NCBI GenBank assembly: GCA_900319525.1
Contig: ONOU01000002.1
Location: 205,071-269,070, forward strand
Source of the DNA: an uncultured Prevotellaceae bacterium
GTDB lineage: Bacteria > Bacteroidota > Bacteroidia > Bacteroidales > Muribaculaceae
Length of the DNA: 64,000 nt
Direction of reading: 5' to 3'
Shown: positions 32,729 to 40,849 of the stretch, piece after piece
Position numbering within the stretch: the first letter of the stretch is position 1
How the letters are laid out: each line of letters starts with the position of its first letter
Made by a program: the position numbers and the translations under genes
The notes under the pieces: model-generated
The model's database searches: none
Seen by the model: only the letters and a program-made list of their open reading frames with translations
Told to the model about the DNA's origin: nothing

Positions 32729-33607
32729 TCAGGCTCCTTTCTTGATTTTCTCGATCTCGGTATAGATTCTCCTCAAGCCGCCACCGCTCAGGGTGACCAG
32801 CTGGGCGATATTCACACCTTCAGGGGCGTTGACCTGGGCGACGATGGCGGCCTGGGCCTTGAGGAACTTCTGGCGCTCCTTGGCGTCGTCAGGGGTGACT
32901 TTGCTGAAGGTGTCACCAAAGCGGCTCAGCATCTCAGTGTAGCCCACCTTCTTGCCCTCAATGGCGCGCACGATCTTCTCCTGCAGACCATCGGCTCCCA
33001 TCATGTACCAGCCGCAGGCATGCTCGGTGGCGTTCCACAAGGCCTTGAGCTCAAGGAATGCTTCATACTGCAGGTCTCCGGCTTCGTCAAGGATGACAAG
33101 AGGAGTGTCGATGGTGCGCAGGTAGGCGACAAGATCCTCATACACGTCACTGTAACGGCCGTTGGCGTTAACGCCGAACTCCTTGGCAATCTTGCGCACG
33201 AGCTTGAGCTTGGTCTTGACCTGGCTGCAGTCGATATACACGGCGTGCTTGTGGGTCTTGACATAGGCACGGGCGGTGAAGGTCTTGCCGATATTGGGAA
33301 TATCGCACATGATGGCGCTCAAGCTGCCCTCCTGGCACGTTTCAAGCTGGGTGGTGATAAACACCCACGTCTGCGTCTTCGCGGCCGTCCAGGCCATTTC
33401 CTGGCGCAATACGACGCCTAGACGCCGGGCAATGCCCACCCAGTTGGCATCGCTGACCTGTTTCTCAAAGTTGCCCTTCTTGATGGCGTTGTACACGCTG
33501 GGGGCAATGCCCAGGGCTACGGCGTGCTTGGCGTCGCTGGGATAGTTCTCGCGGTCACCGGCTATAGCGGTCGCGATTCTCGTTTTGATTTCGTTGGTGA
33601 TCTCCAT
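32729..33607 (-). CDS. MuB-like transposition ATPase
   Basis: A 292-residue AAA+ protein: N-terminal HTH-like region (ALGIAPSVYNAIKKGNFEKQ), Walker A CDIPNIGKTF near residues 103-112, Walker B TPLVILDEAGDLQ near 170, and a C-terminal DNA-binding helical domain ending GGGLRRIYTEIEKIKKGA. MuB captures target DNA and delivers it to the MuA transpososome and gives target immunity. It lies directly downstream of the MuA gene, as in Mu. Confidence 0.92.
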   Translation of the reverse strand: MEITNEIKTRIATAIAGDRENYPSDAKHAVALGIAPSVYNAIKKGNFEKQVSDANWVGIARRLGVVLRQEMAWTAAKTQTWVFITTQLETCQEGSLSAIMCDIPNIGKTFTARAYVKTHKHAVYIDCSQVKTKLKLVRKIAKEFGVNANGRYSDVYEDLVAYLRTIDTPLVILDEAGDLQYEAFLELKALWNATEHACGWYMMGADGLQEKIVRAIEGKKVGYTEMLSRFGDTFSKVTPDDAKERQKFLKAQAAIVAQVNAPEGVNIAQLVTLSGGGLRRIYTEIEKIKKGA

Positions 33608-33643
33608 TGTTCTATCTGTTTTTGAATGTCGTTAAAATGTCGT

Positions 33644-35758
33644 TTATATGCTGGCGACAGCAGCGCGGGCAACCTGGCTCACGTCCATATAGTCACTGTA
33701 GTCTTCGTCTTCATCAGGCACGACAGCAGCGGGTACGGGCTCAGCAGTGTTGATGGCAGCCGCGACGGCTTGGCGCTCCTCGTTGGGAAGGACTGCGACC
33801 TTGGTGATCTTCTCGTCCTTCATCATCTTGTCAAACTGGCTCACATATTTGGCTTGCTCCGTATAGGCCGCAACGTCAGCGGCGGTCTGCTCGGCAGTGG
33901 CCTCATTATAGCGATCCAGCAGCTTGCAGGTGGCGATAAACTTGTCGCCCTGCCACAGATAAACCTCGCCCACCTGGCCGTCGGCATCAGGCAGCCAATA
34001 GGCCTCGACCTTGTTGTTGCGAGGCGCCAGCTTCTCGATGTCGTGCGGGCTGGGCAGGCGGTACTGCTGGTACTGCACGGTGCAGAACATGTTCTGCTTG
34101 ATCGTGGTCTCGGTCTTGTTGCCGATGTAGCGGTACAGGTAGGATTTGTCCCAGGGTCGCAGACTGGGGTTCTGCCGGCTGGCCAGGACATCCCAGCGGG
34201 TCATGCCTGGATACATCTTCTGGTTGGGATGCAGCTGGTGGTTGAACAGTTCGATCGCGGCAAGATCATCGGCTACAAGCTGCTCAAAGGTGAAGCTGGC
34301 CTCCTTGTAGGTGTTGTTGGTCTCGTCATAGACCTTCTCGACCTTGGGGCGGTTGGCCTCCAGCGAGGCGTACCACCTGCCGATGCCCACCTGCAACCTC
34401 TTCTCGACACCGTATTTCTTGGCGCGGTTCAGGTGCTCGGCGCGTTTCTCGCGTGAGTTGCCGGGATTGCACCAGCGGATCAGCGGGAACACGACTCCGG
34501 CTTTCATCAAGCCATCGGCAAAACCACTCACCAGGTGGTGCTCAACCTCAAGCTCGGCGGGCATATACCAGCCGTTGCGGTCCAGCGTCTGGAACATGTC
34601 ACGCATGCACGCCAGGAACAGGTCGGCGGTCTTCAACCGGCTATAAGCGCGGCCAACCACACAACCGCTCACGACATCATAGGCATAGTAGGCCTTCACG
34701 CGTTGGCCGTTGCTCATGGGTCGCGGCAGATCACGGTCATCAAGCGATATCTTGCTCAACGCATACACGCCATTGTGGCGCAGGTGATAAGGACGGTAAC
34801 GGTTGTTGAAGTCCCACTGGGTGTCGTGAAGCTTACTGCGCAACGACCGGTTCTTGGGGGTGTTGAGGTAGTTGGCTATGGTGGCCTCACTCAGCACCAG
34901 CGGGTCGCCGTTTTTGTCGGTGTAGTTCTGAGGATCATACCACTCTCCGGTCTCGGGATCGGAAACAGTGACCTCACCGCGCACGAACATGTTGTACATC
35001 TCGGCGACGGTGGTGTTGTAGGGACGTGAGGGATCACTGTCAAGGCTCAAGATCAACCGCTCGATACTGTAGTTGACCTTCCTGGCGCTCTGGTTCCTGA
35101 ACTTCTTCGAGATCAGTGACTCATAGCCCTGTTTCTTGAAGGCCGTCACACGCTCACGGAACCGGTGAGGACTCAACGGCAGGGTGTGCTCAAACTCGGC
35201 CTGGTAGTAGCTGATGACACCGGCCATCTCGCCCCAGTTGATGCTGTCACCCTGCATGGCCTTGCGCATGATATTGGTGTCGGCCATCACGGCGACAACA
35301 GCCTGCAGCACGCTGGCGTTGACGGTGTACTCGTTGATCTTGTCAGGGGGCAAGGGGCTGCCGTCAGCAAAGCGGAAACGCGTGTACCAGCTGCGGGCCT
35401 CGGCATCTACACGGTAGTGGCTCTCAAACCAGTCGCGCAGCACGTTCTGCTCCAGCTCGCCATACTTGGCAACGACACGGTCACGGAAGCGGTGAGGCAA
35501 CGTGGCAACCTCAACCAGGGCATAATTGCCAAGACCCTTACCTTGACGCACCACATTGATCTTCTTGCGGGCGCACAGCTGCTTGTAGTTGGGAACACTC
35601 ATGATGGGGGCAAGGATGTCAAGCGGCAAGTCCTGCGGACGGCGGCCAGCAAGCACACGGCTATGGCTCCAGTCAGCAACACCATCCACGACAACCGGAC
35701 GGTCGTCATGGGTGAGGTCACACACCGATATACACAGTATTTTGCCGAAATACTCCAT
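33644..35758 (-). CDS. MuA-like DDE transposase
   Basis: A 704-residue protein. N-terminal winged-helix/HTH regions (FRDRVVAKYGELEQNVLRDW; HRFRERVTAFKKQGYESLIS) precede the RNase H-like catalytic core near residues 355-440: YYAYDVVSGCVVGRA holds the first Asp, a second acidic segment lies near 400 (ELEVEHHLVSGF), and the Glu is in NSREKRAEHLNRAKKYG. The C-terminal part (EVYLWQGDKFIATCKLLDRY; ERQAVAAAINTAEPV) fits the beta-barrel and MuB-contact tail. It cuts the phage ends and catalyses replicative transposition. A later start at MSVPNYKQL (near 35602) is possible. Confidence 0.93.
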   Translation of the reverse strand: MEYFGKILCISVCDLTHDDRPVVVDGVADWSHSRVLAGRRPQDLPLDILAPIMSVPNYKQLCARKKINVVRQGKGLGNYALVEVATLPHRFRDRVVAKYGELEQNVLRDWFESHYRVDAEARSWYTRFRFADGSPLPPDKINEYTVNASVLQAVVAVMADTNIMRKAMQGDSINWGEMAGVISYYQAEFEHTLPLSPHRFRERVTAFKKQGYESLISKKFRNQSARKVNYSIERLILSLDSDPSRPYNTTVAEMYNMFVRGEVTVSDPETGEWYDPQNYTDKNGDPLVLSEATIANYLNTPKNRSLRSKLHDTQWDFNNRYRPYHLRHNGVYALSKISLDDRDLPRPMSNGQRVKAYYAYDVVSGCVVGRAYSRLKTADLFLACMRDMFQTLDRNGWYMPAELEVEHHLVSGFADGLMKAGVVFPLIRWCNPGNSREKRAEHLNRAKKYGVEKRLQVGIGRWYASLEANRPKVEKVYDETNNTYKEASFTFEQLVADDLAAIELFNHQLHPNQKMYPGMTRWDVLASRQNPSLRPWDKSYLYRYIGNKTETTIKQNMFCTVQYQQYRLPSPHDIEKLAPRNNKVEAYWLPDADGQVGEVYLWQGDKFIATCKLLDRYNEATAEQTAADVAAYTEQAKYVSQFDKMMKDEKITKVAVLPNEERQAVAAAINTAEPVPAAVVPDEDEDYSDYMDVSQVARAAVASI

Positions 35759-35759
35759 A

Positions 35760-36137
35760 TCACAGACTCAAGGCCATTCGGCTCACCTCACTCTGCAGCT
35801 CCATGAACTCGGGAATGCTCTCCACCTGGCGCTCACGCTCCACCTCATCGTCAACAAGGACGGTGACAATACCGCTGCCCTTCTTAACGACCAGCTTCAC
35901 GTGATCGCCGAAGGTCTGCGTCATGGTATTGGCGGCCTCCTCATGCGTGGTCTCCATCTCGGCAGACTTCCAGTTGGGCACACCACCATACTGCGACAAG
36001 GCAACGTAGCGGATCTTACGCGCCAAAATGCTGTTGCTCTCAAAGTTCAAGGCCTTCCACACCATCATGCGGGTCACCTTAAACACATTAGCCAATCTAG
36101 CCTTGGCTTCATCGGTCACATAAATCTTCTTTGCCAT
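35760..36137 (-). CDS. Early DNA-binding protein (Ner-like candidate)
   Basis: A 125-residue protein (MAKKIYVTDEAKARLANVFK; VTRMMVWKALNFESNSILAR). The first 55 residues look like a helix-turn-helix, followed by an acidic C-terminal part. It is encoded between the immunity region and MuA, where Mu has ner. It is my best candidate for the protein that binds the GTTTAC-N3-GTAAAC palindromes. Its stop is one base before the transposase start. Confidence 0.6.
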   Translation of the reverse strand: MAKKIYVTDEAKARLANVFKVTRMMVWKALNFESNSILARKIRYVALSQYGGVPNWKSAEMETTHEEAANTMTQTFGDHVKLVVKKGSGIVTVLVDDEVERERQVESIPEFMELQSEVSRMALSL

Positions 36138-36139
36138 GA

Positions 36140-36475
36140 TTATTCTGCTTTTTGATAATGTTGATATTCATTGTGATACTCTTGACCCTCCAGACAGTCC
36201 AAACCGCTCGGACTGTGAGCAGGTGCCTCGTGGGCGGGGGCTTCGCCAACGTCAATGCCCATCTTAACCAGCATCTTCTGCAGGTTCTCATTCACGACAC
36301 ACGCTGCACAGTACATGTCAGATCCGTCTGCAGCGGCGTCATCCATCAACTCGTCGGCAAGATCAAGCCAACGCTTCACGGCCTGGCTGGCAGCCCAGAC
36401 TGCCGCCTTCATCTTCTCGCCGTAATTCTCTAACTGCTCCCACTTCTGGAAGTCGATCTCCTTGTGCTTTGCCAT
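36140..36475 (-). CDS. First early protein, unknown
   Basis: A 111-residue protein (MAKHKEIDFQKWEQLENYGE; AAVWAASQAVKRWLDLADEL). Helical, acidic, with a CAAC segment (MYCAACVVNENLQKMLVKMG). First gene transcribed from the early promoter. It is shorter of HTH signs than the next gene, so I do not assign the Ner role to it, but that remains possible. Confidence 0.6.
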   Translation of the reverse strand: MAKHKEIDFQKWEQLENYGEKMKAAVWAASQAVKRWLDLADELMDDAAADGSDMYCAACVVNENLQKMLVKMGIDVGEAPAHEAPAHSPSGLDCLEGQEYHNEYQHYQKAE

Positions 36476-36493
36476 AATAATTACTCCGTTTTA

Positions 36494-36523
36494 TTGTCGT
36501 TAAACTAAATTTTCGTACCTTTG
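36494..36523 (+). promoter_or_regulatory. Repressor promoter (PcM-like), plus strand
   Basis: TTG at 36494-36496, a 19-base spacer, and TACCTTTG at 36516-36523 match the Bacteroidetes consensus. The start site would be near 36530, leading to the repressor ATG at 36634. It faces the early promoter head-on. Confidence 0.75.
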
Positions 36524-36529
36524 GCAGCC

Positions 36530-36544
36530 GTTTACGATGTAAAC
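36530..36544. promoter_or_regulatory. Ner-type palindrome between the two convergent start sites
   Basis: GTTTACGATGTAAAC is a perfect 6-N3-6 palindrome that spans the space between the predicted plus and minus start sites. In Mu, Ner binds precisely between Pe and PcM and shuts both down. Confidence 0.65.
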
Positions 36545-36551
36545 AGCGCTG

Positions 36552-36584
36552 CAAAGATATAGGAAATTTCCTAACTAACAAAAA
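36552..36584 (-). promoter_or_regulatory. Early lytic promoter (Pe-like), minus strand
   Basis: Read on the minus strand: TTTTTG (36584-36579), a 19-base spacer, TATCTTTG (36559-36552). This is the best promoter of the phage. The spacer is filled by the operator palindrome, so repressor binding would block RNA polymerase directly. It drives the early operon down to the terminator at 29767-29799. Confidence 0.8.
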
Positions 36585-36605
36585 TATTTAGAGGATTTTT
36601 TCTAA
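36559..36605. promoter_or_regulatory. Repressor operators O1 and O2
   Basis: ATAGGAAATTTCCTAA at 36559-36574 contains a perfect 14-bp palindrome within the early promoter. A looser copy, TTAGAGGATTTTTTCTAA, is at 36588-36605. A third site of the same form lies inside the repressor gene. Confidence 0.65.
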
Positions 36606-36633
36606 TTATTGGCACTTTTTTTAAAGTTAAGAT

Positions 36634-37266
36634 ATGATTTTAGACCGTATTAAACAATTTATCGATTTCAAAGGTATTGCCGTCAGTGCGTTTGAACGGA
36701 GTATTGGAATGTCCAATGCTTCATTCGGTAAGTCGCTAAAAAATGGCGGAGCAATAGGGACCGATAAGTTAGAGAATTTCCTAAAGACATATCCTGAAGT
36801 TTCGCCTACCTGGCTTTTGACTGGCAAAGGGAATATGTTGGTGGATCTTGATAACCTTACAGCCGGCCAAAAAGAAGGAATTCCACTCATACCACTTAGT
36901 GCAATGGCGGGCGCTTTGAACGGGGAACAGTCTGTTCTGGAATATGAGTGCGAGCGTTATGTGATACCGGCTTTCAGTGGAGCAGACTTCCTGATGCCTG
37001 TAAAGGGAAACAGTATGATGCCAACCTACATCTCCGGGGACATCGTGGCATGCCAGCGTGTGCCAATGACTGACATGTTCTTTCAATGGAACAAACCTTA
37101 CGTCCTCGACACCTCGCAAGGAGCTATCATTAAGCGCATCAAACCAGGCAGCGACAAGCAGCACGTCCTTATCGTCTCAGATAATAAGGAATATGATTCT
37201 TTTGAATTGTCATACAGTGACATCTATGCCGTTGCATTGGTGATCGGCATAATCCGTCTTGAGTAA
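36634..37266 (+). CDS. Lysogeny repressor, LexA/CI type with S24 peptidase domain
   Basis: A 210-residue protein. The N-terminal HTH domain (AFERSIGMSNASFGKSLKNG) ends in the WLLTGKGNM motif typical of Bacteroidetes CI proteins. A candidate autocleavage site Ala92-Gly93 (SAMAGAL) is followed by the S24 catalytic dyad: Ser127 in KGNSMMP and Lys167 in AIIKRIK. It would bind the operators at 36559-36605 and self-cleave on DNA damage, giving SOS induction, unlike the Clp-controlled Mu c protein. ATG 36634 is downstream of the PcM-like promoter. Confidence 0.88.
   Translation: MILDRIKQFIDFKGIAVSAFERSIGMSNASFGKSLKNGGAIGTDKLENFLKTYPEVSPTWLLTGKGNMLVDLDNLTAGQKEGIPLIPLSAMAGALNGEQSVLEYECERYVIPAFSGADFLMPVKGNSMMPTYISGDIVACQRVPMTDMFFQWNKPYVLDTSQGAIIKRIKPGSDKQHVLIVSDNKEYDSFELSYSDIYAVALVIGIIRLE
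36769..36784. promoter_or_regulatory. Repressor operator O3 inside the repressor coding sequence
   Basis: TTAGAGAATTTCCTAA shares 13 of 16 positions with O1 and lies about 135 bases into the repressor gene. It could permit looping or act as an autoregulatory roadblock. It may also be chance, because it is coding sequence. Confidence 0.4.
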
Positions 37267-37267
37267 T

Positions 37268-37984
37268 ATGAAAATTCCTTTTAATATCTGGAACCGCAAA
37301 AAACAAAAAGGCAAAGGTGAGGACCCTGATGCTGTTCGTGTTCTTAATGAAGATAATTCCGTATCAATAACTGTAACCATCGGGGATGTGGATTATACAG
37401 TAAACAATCTGAAACCGAAATCAACACCATCACAAGAAGAAAGCGCAAAAGAAAAACGTGCGCTGCGCTATAAAAGAGCAGATAAGCGAGAACGCAAACT
37501 CATCATCTGGAGGGTTCTTAGGTATATGATCACATACCGGAACCTATCTTCGTCAACCAATTTCCATGAGTATAAAAACAACATAGCCAGTCACAACCAG
37601 GCCGTGGAGGAATTAAAGAGTTCAAACCCCGATGTGTATCATCTTGAAGCTGCTATCAGGTTCTGCCAATTAGAGTTTCTCGCAGGAAGATGCGATTACG
37701 AACTAACTGATGAAGATATTGACGCTTTGAGAAATTGGGAAACAAAACCTATAGACTTACAAAAGGTTTTGAGAGACGTGCTGGCTGCATACAAAGAGTA
37801 TTGGAATGACGTGCTGAAATCATATACAAGCGCTGCCGCTCGCAAAAAACGGCTTGAATATCTCATCAACAACCTTGACGAAATAATGACCTTGCCTGGA
37901 CTGCATGATTCTCCAGCAATATTGAAAGAGACTGAAGCACTACAGTCTCAATACAAATCGCAACTCAATGACATGGTACAATAG
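37268..37984 (+). CDS. Unknown lysogenic protein downstream of the repressor
   Basis: A 238-residue protein from ATG 37268 (MKIPFNIWNRKKQKGKGEDP), overlapping nothing and one base after the repressor TAA. Very charged, helical C-terminal two thirds (EYWNDVLKSYTSAAARKKRL). Cotranscribed with the repressor, so it would be expressed in the lysogen. Possible roles are immunity, exclusion or defence; no motif supports any of them. Confidence 0.65.
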   Translation: MKIPFNIWNRKKQKGKGEDPDAVRVLNEDNSVSITVTIGDVDYTVNNLKPKSTPSQEESAKEKRALRYKRADKRERKLIIWRVLRYMITYRNLSSSTNFHEYKNNIASHNQAVEELKSSNPDVYHLEAAIRFCQLEFLAGRCDYELTDEDIDALRNWETKPIDLQKVLRDVLAAYKEYWNDVLKSYTSAAARKKRLEYLINNLDEIMTLPGLHDSPAILKETEALQSQYKSQLNDMVQ

Positions 37985-38113
37985 GTATCACGCGGAGCCA
38001 CACGGACCCGCACAACAGCCGCACACACACTTTTTAAGGCTGTTTTAATAGGGCGTAACCGGCGAAAACCCCTGTGAATAGGGCAGTTCACGCGTATTAT
38101 ATATAATGTGAAA

Positions 38114-38161
38114 GGCGGTTTTTATGTGGTATTTTCCTGCCCGAATATTGCCAAAACCGCC
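38114..38161. repeat. Inverted repeat in the immunity-end intergenic region
   Basis: GGCGGTTTT (38114-38122) and AAAACCGCC (38153-38161) are exact inverted copies 30 bases apart. They lie in the 414-bp gene-free stretch 37985-38398, which otherwise holds only the iteron-like array. Possibly a terminator of the repressor transcript or a protein site. Confidence 0.4.
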
Positions 38162-38221
38162 AAAATGGGGGGGGTAAATGTCCCGTTTCCTCATTTTTAA
38201 GCGGTCTTAAAATCTCGAAAA

Positions 38222-38319
38222 TGTAACCCTAAATGTAACCCTAAACTCGCAATAAATGTAACCCTAAACTGTAACCCTAAATGTAACCCTAAATCAAAAA
38301 ACGACGTTTAGGGTGACAA
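38222..38319. repeat. Iteron-like array: five TGTAACCCTAA repeats plus one inverted copy
   Basis: Exact 11-bp copies start at 38222, 38234, 38257, 38270 and 38282; an inverted near-copy (TTTAGGGTGACA) is at 38308-38319. Spacings of 12-13 bases put several on nearly the same helix face. The array lies about 640 bp from the phage end, between the repressor operon and a small gene. It could be a transposition enhancer, replication or partition site, or a regulator array. Confidence 0.7.
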
Positions 38320-38398
38320 AAATGGGGAAGCCTCACGACTCCCCCTAACGACATTCAAAACAACACCGCCAGAATCGCCTTCTAACGGCGTTAAACCC

Positions 38399-38623
38399 TC
38401 ATTCTAAACCTCTTCCACGCCTGGGACTTGAGATGAGCGTGGACTGCTTGATAATCGCTTTCCGCGTGATCACAGTGCCGTTTCCGCTCAAACCGGCGTG
38501 CAGGAGGTAGTTTTTGGTAGCACCAACCTCCTCAGCGGTCAACTTCGTAAAAACCGCCGTGATGCTGGTGAAATAATAGTCCCGGCGCTTGCCGGTCAAA
38601 TGCACATGGATAACCTTTGCCAT
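38399..38623 (-). CDS. Small basic phage protein near the immunity end
   Basis: A 74-residue protein from ATG 38623 (MAKVIHVHLTGKRRDYYFTS; LTAEEVGATKNYLLHAGLSG). The style is that of short proteins common in Bacteroides mobile elements; I recall similar sequences but cannot name a function. It is the gene closest to the phage end and divergent from the repressor operon. Confidence 0.65.
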   Translation of the reverse strand: MAKVIHVHLTGKRRDYYFTSITAVFTKLTAEEVGATKNYLLHAGLSGNGTVITRKAIIKQSTLISSPRRGRGLE

Positions 38624-38775
38624 AGTCTTGCCAATATTTTCCCGCAAATGTACTAAATAATTGTTATATGGAACATTTCGGCAATATCAAATCTTCATTA
38701 AAGGCAAAAAAATAACGGCACATCGCCGCTGATGAACGCCATGCACTCGTAAAGATCCGGCGCGCGAGTAGTAAG

Positions 38776-38955
38776 CCAAACGTAAACATCCATCATCCAG
38801 ATCAGCCCCAAACGTAAACCAAACGTAAAGCAACGTAAACCATTTCGTTTTTCATGGGCCTTTCACCCAACGACCTCTAACTCTCTGAAAAACAAACCAA
38901 TCAACCCCTCGACGTGGCTCATACATCAAACCCGCTTCGTTTTACGCCCCTTACA
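38776..38955. other. Prophage immunity-side (Mu 'left') end with MuA-type binding sites
   Basis: Four direct repeats of CCAAACGTAAAC type lie at 38776, 38808, 38819 and 38830. Inverted copies of the left-end motif are at 38840-38852 (AAAAACGAAATGG on the minus strand) and 38932-38945 (GTAAAACGAAGCGG on the minus strand, 10 bases from the terminus). The terminus reads TTACA and then host DNA. Confidence 0.75.
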
Positions 38956-38960
38956 TGCAG

Positions 38961-39341
38961 ATATTCCTGTTTGACCTGTGGTCGGTGTTCCATCACCACA
39001 TGTCGACGATGGAGGCCAGCGACAATGCTTCGCGGCTATTCTTGCAGTTTCTCGCTCAAGTTCAACAACATTGCCGCGGGCAGCGCGACGTGGCCTTCTA
39101 TGCCGACCGGTTGTGCATCACGCCCAAATATCTGTCACAGGTGAGTAAATCGGTTTCGGGCTTGCCTGCCTCGGAGTGGATCTCGTTCTATTCGGCATAC
39201 GAACTTGTCTCCCTGCTTAATGACCATTCCAAAACGCTGACCGAAGTCGCCGACCTGATGCACTTTGAGACGCTGTCGCATTTCTCACGATACACCAAAA
39301 AACTGCTTGGAAAGTCACCCACCGAGTACCGTAAAAACTGA
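38961..39341 (+). pseudogene. 3' fragment of AraC-family regulator
   Basis: Encodes IFLFDLWSVFHHHM, a linker helix, then the AraC DNA-binding domain: DVAFYADRLCITPKYLSQVS for the first HTH and TLTEVADLMHFETLSHFSRY, GKSPTEYRKN for the second. The N-terminal sensor half is missing, cut by the prophage. An ATG is created across the phage-host junction at 38955, so a truncated DNA-binding domain of 128 residues could still be made. The joined gene would control genes outside the window or the following acetyltransferase and SDR genes. Confidence 0.85.
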
Positions 39342-39402
39342 TATCGGCAATATTTGAAAGTTTCACCTCTTTTTGGGTAACTATGGCTTGAAGAATCGAA
39401 AG

Positions 39403-39410
39403 TACCTTTG
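39403..39410 (+). promoter_or_regulatory. -7 box upstream of the acetyltransferase gene
   Basis: TACCTTTG fits TAnnTTTG, 34 bases before the ATG at 39444. The nearest TTTG is 27 bases upstream, longer than usual, so this promoter may need an activator, possibly the interrupted AraC protein. Confidence 0.5.
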
Positions 39411-39443
39411 CAGCAAAATAATCACTTAGTTTCAGCAAAGATA

Positions 39444-39971
39444 ATGGAAGCATTTGTAGTAGATCCCAGCAAGACCACCCCCGAGGAGATGGCGCGTGGC
39501 ATGAGAGACGTGAAACTGGTGTTCGACATCAACCACACGATGCCTTACACCGACGAGTATAACAACCTGGTAAAAGAACTCTTTGGCGACAACCTGGGCG
39601 AGGGTTCCACGGTGATGCCACCGCTCAAGGACGTGTGCTTCGATAGGGTGAAGATCGGTAACAATGTGATGATCATGCCCGACTGCCTGATGATGTCGCG
39701 TGGCGGCATCACCATCGATGACGATGTGATGATCGCGGCCAATGTGCAGCTCATCGCCAACAACCACGACCTGCACGACCACAAGTTGCTGCTGTGCAAG
39801 CCTGTGCACATCTGCCGTAACGCGTGGATCGGTGCCGGGGCGACCATCCTGCCCTGTGTGACGGTGGGCGAGAATGCCGCTGTAGCCGCCGGCGCAGTGG
39901 TCACCAAAGACGTTGAGGCCAACACCATTGTGGGAGGCAATCCCGCCAAATTCATCAAGAAGATAGATTAA
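39444..39971 (+). CDS. Hexapeptide-repeat O-acetyltransferase (maltose/galactoside type)
   Basis: A 175-residue protein from ATG 39444 (MEAFVVDPSKTTPEEMARGM). Left-handed beta-helix repeats are clear: VKIGNNVMIMPDCLMMSRGG, ITIDDDVMIAANVQLIANNH, then AWIGAGATILPCVTVGENAA and IVGGNPAKFI. The catalytic His is probably in NNHDLHDHKLLL. It transfers acetyl from acetyl-CoA to a sugar hydroxyl. With the next SDR gene 24 bases downstream it likely forms a two-gene operon controlled by the interrupted regulator. Confidence 0.85.
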   Translation: MEAFVVDPSKTTPEEMARGMRDVKLVFDINHTMPYTDEYNNLVKELFGDNLGEGSTVMPPLKDVCFDRVKIGNNVMIMPDCLMMSRGGITIDDDVMIAANVQLIANNHDLHDHKLLLCKPVHICRNAWIGAGATILPCVTVGENAAVAAGAVVTKDVEANTIVGGNPAKFIKKID

Positions 39972-39994
39972 CTCATTCAAAAAAAGTAACGACT

Positions 39995-40843
39995 ATGATA
40001 TTCGACAGAAACGAGCAGAAAGCAGTAGTTGCACTCCTGGGTGCTGGCAGTATGGGAACCGCCATTGTGCGCCGCATCGGCGCAGGCAAGAAGATCCTCT
40101 TGGGCGACATCAGCGAGAAAGCCCTGGAACGCGTCGGTGAGGACTTCAGCCGCTGTGGTTACGACGTTGACACTTTACAGGTGAACGCCCTGCATAAAGA
40201 AAGCGTTGAGGCATTCGCACGCAGGGCTGCAGAACTGGGCCCCGTGATGTATTTCATCGACACCGCAGGAGCATCGCCCAATCAGGCCAACCCTGAGCAC
40301 ATCGTGGATCTCGACATGGTGGGTACGGGCTATGCCGTGGACGCTTTTGGCAAAGTCATGGCCGAGGGGGGTGCCGGGCTCATCATCTCCAGCCAGGCGG
40401 CCTATATGTATCCCATTCCCAACGACATTGAGCTTCAACTGGTCAACACACCGACCGAAGAGTTGAAGAATGTGAAGTTCATCCAAGAGGTGGCCATGCA
40501 GAACAGCGGTCTCGCCTACATGATTGCCAAGCGCCTGAACCACCTGCAGGCTCAGCGTGCTGCCGCAACTTCATGGAACAAGCGTCGTGCCCGCATCAAC
40601 ACCATTTCGCCTGGTGTCATCGTTACTCCCCTGGCTTACGATGAATTCCGAGCAAGCGGTGAAGGCTATCAGGCCATGATCGATGCATCTGCCGCACGCC
40701 GCACAGGCACCAGCGACGAGATTGCCGAAGCAGCAGCCTTCTTGCTTGGAGAGCATGCGCGTTTCATCACCGGCACCGACCTGCTCATCGACGGCGGCGT
40801 CATCGCAAGCATCCGCACCGGTGAATTCAAGTTGTTGGAATGA
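39995..40843 (+). CDS. Short-chain dehydrogenase/reductase
   Basis: A 282-residue SDR. Rossmann start VALLGAGSMGTAIVRRIGAG, active-site YMIAKR (Tyr-x3-Lys) near residue 172, and the C-terminal INTISPGVIVTPLAYDE, then FLLGEHARFITGTDLLIDGG are typical. NAD(P)H-dependent oxidoreductase of unknown substrate; the GAGSMG start resembles dehydrogenases acting on small carbonyl compounds. Downstream partner of the acetyltransferase. Confidence 0.88.
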   Translation: MIFDRNEQKAVVALLGAGSMGTAIVRRIGAGKKILLGDISEKALERVGEDFSRCGYDVDTLQVNALHKESVEAFARRAAELGPVMYFIDTAGASPNQANPEHIVDLDMVGTGYAVDAFGKVMAEGGAGLIISSQAAYMYPIPNDIELQLVNTPTEELKNVKFIQEVAMQNSGLAYMIAKRLNHLQAQRAAATSWNKRRARINTISPGVIVTPLAYDEFRASGEGYQAMIDASAARRTGTSDEIAEAAAFLLGEHARFITGTDLLIDGGVIASIRTGEFKLLE

Positions 40844-40849
40844 ATTCAT

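Larger units (their letters stand above)
93..38955 (-). mobile_element. Mu-like transposable prophage, about 38.9 kb
   Basis: Ends are TGTGCC at 93 and TTACA at 38955, the TG...CA form expected of MuA-type transposases. The two inward-read termini align without gaps: TGT, then AAAACGAA and CGG at identical offsets. Between them are recognisable Mu-type functions: S24 repressor, MuA and MuB, Gam, gp16, gpG-type morphogenesis protein, DUF935 portal, MuF, terminase, amidase, spanins and tail genes. The map runs from 38955 (Mu 'left', immunity end) to 93 (Mu 'right' end). All key genes look intact, so it could be functional apart from one in-frame amber codon in a tail gene. The block 21964-28449 is inverted relative to the rest. 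Confidence 0.93.
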
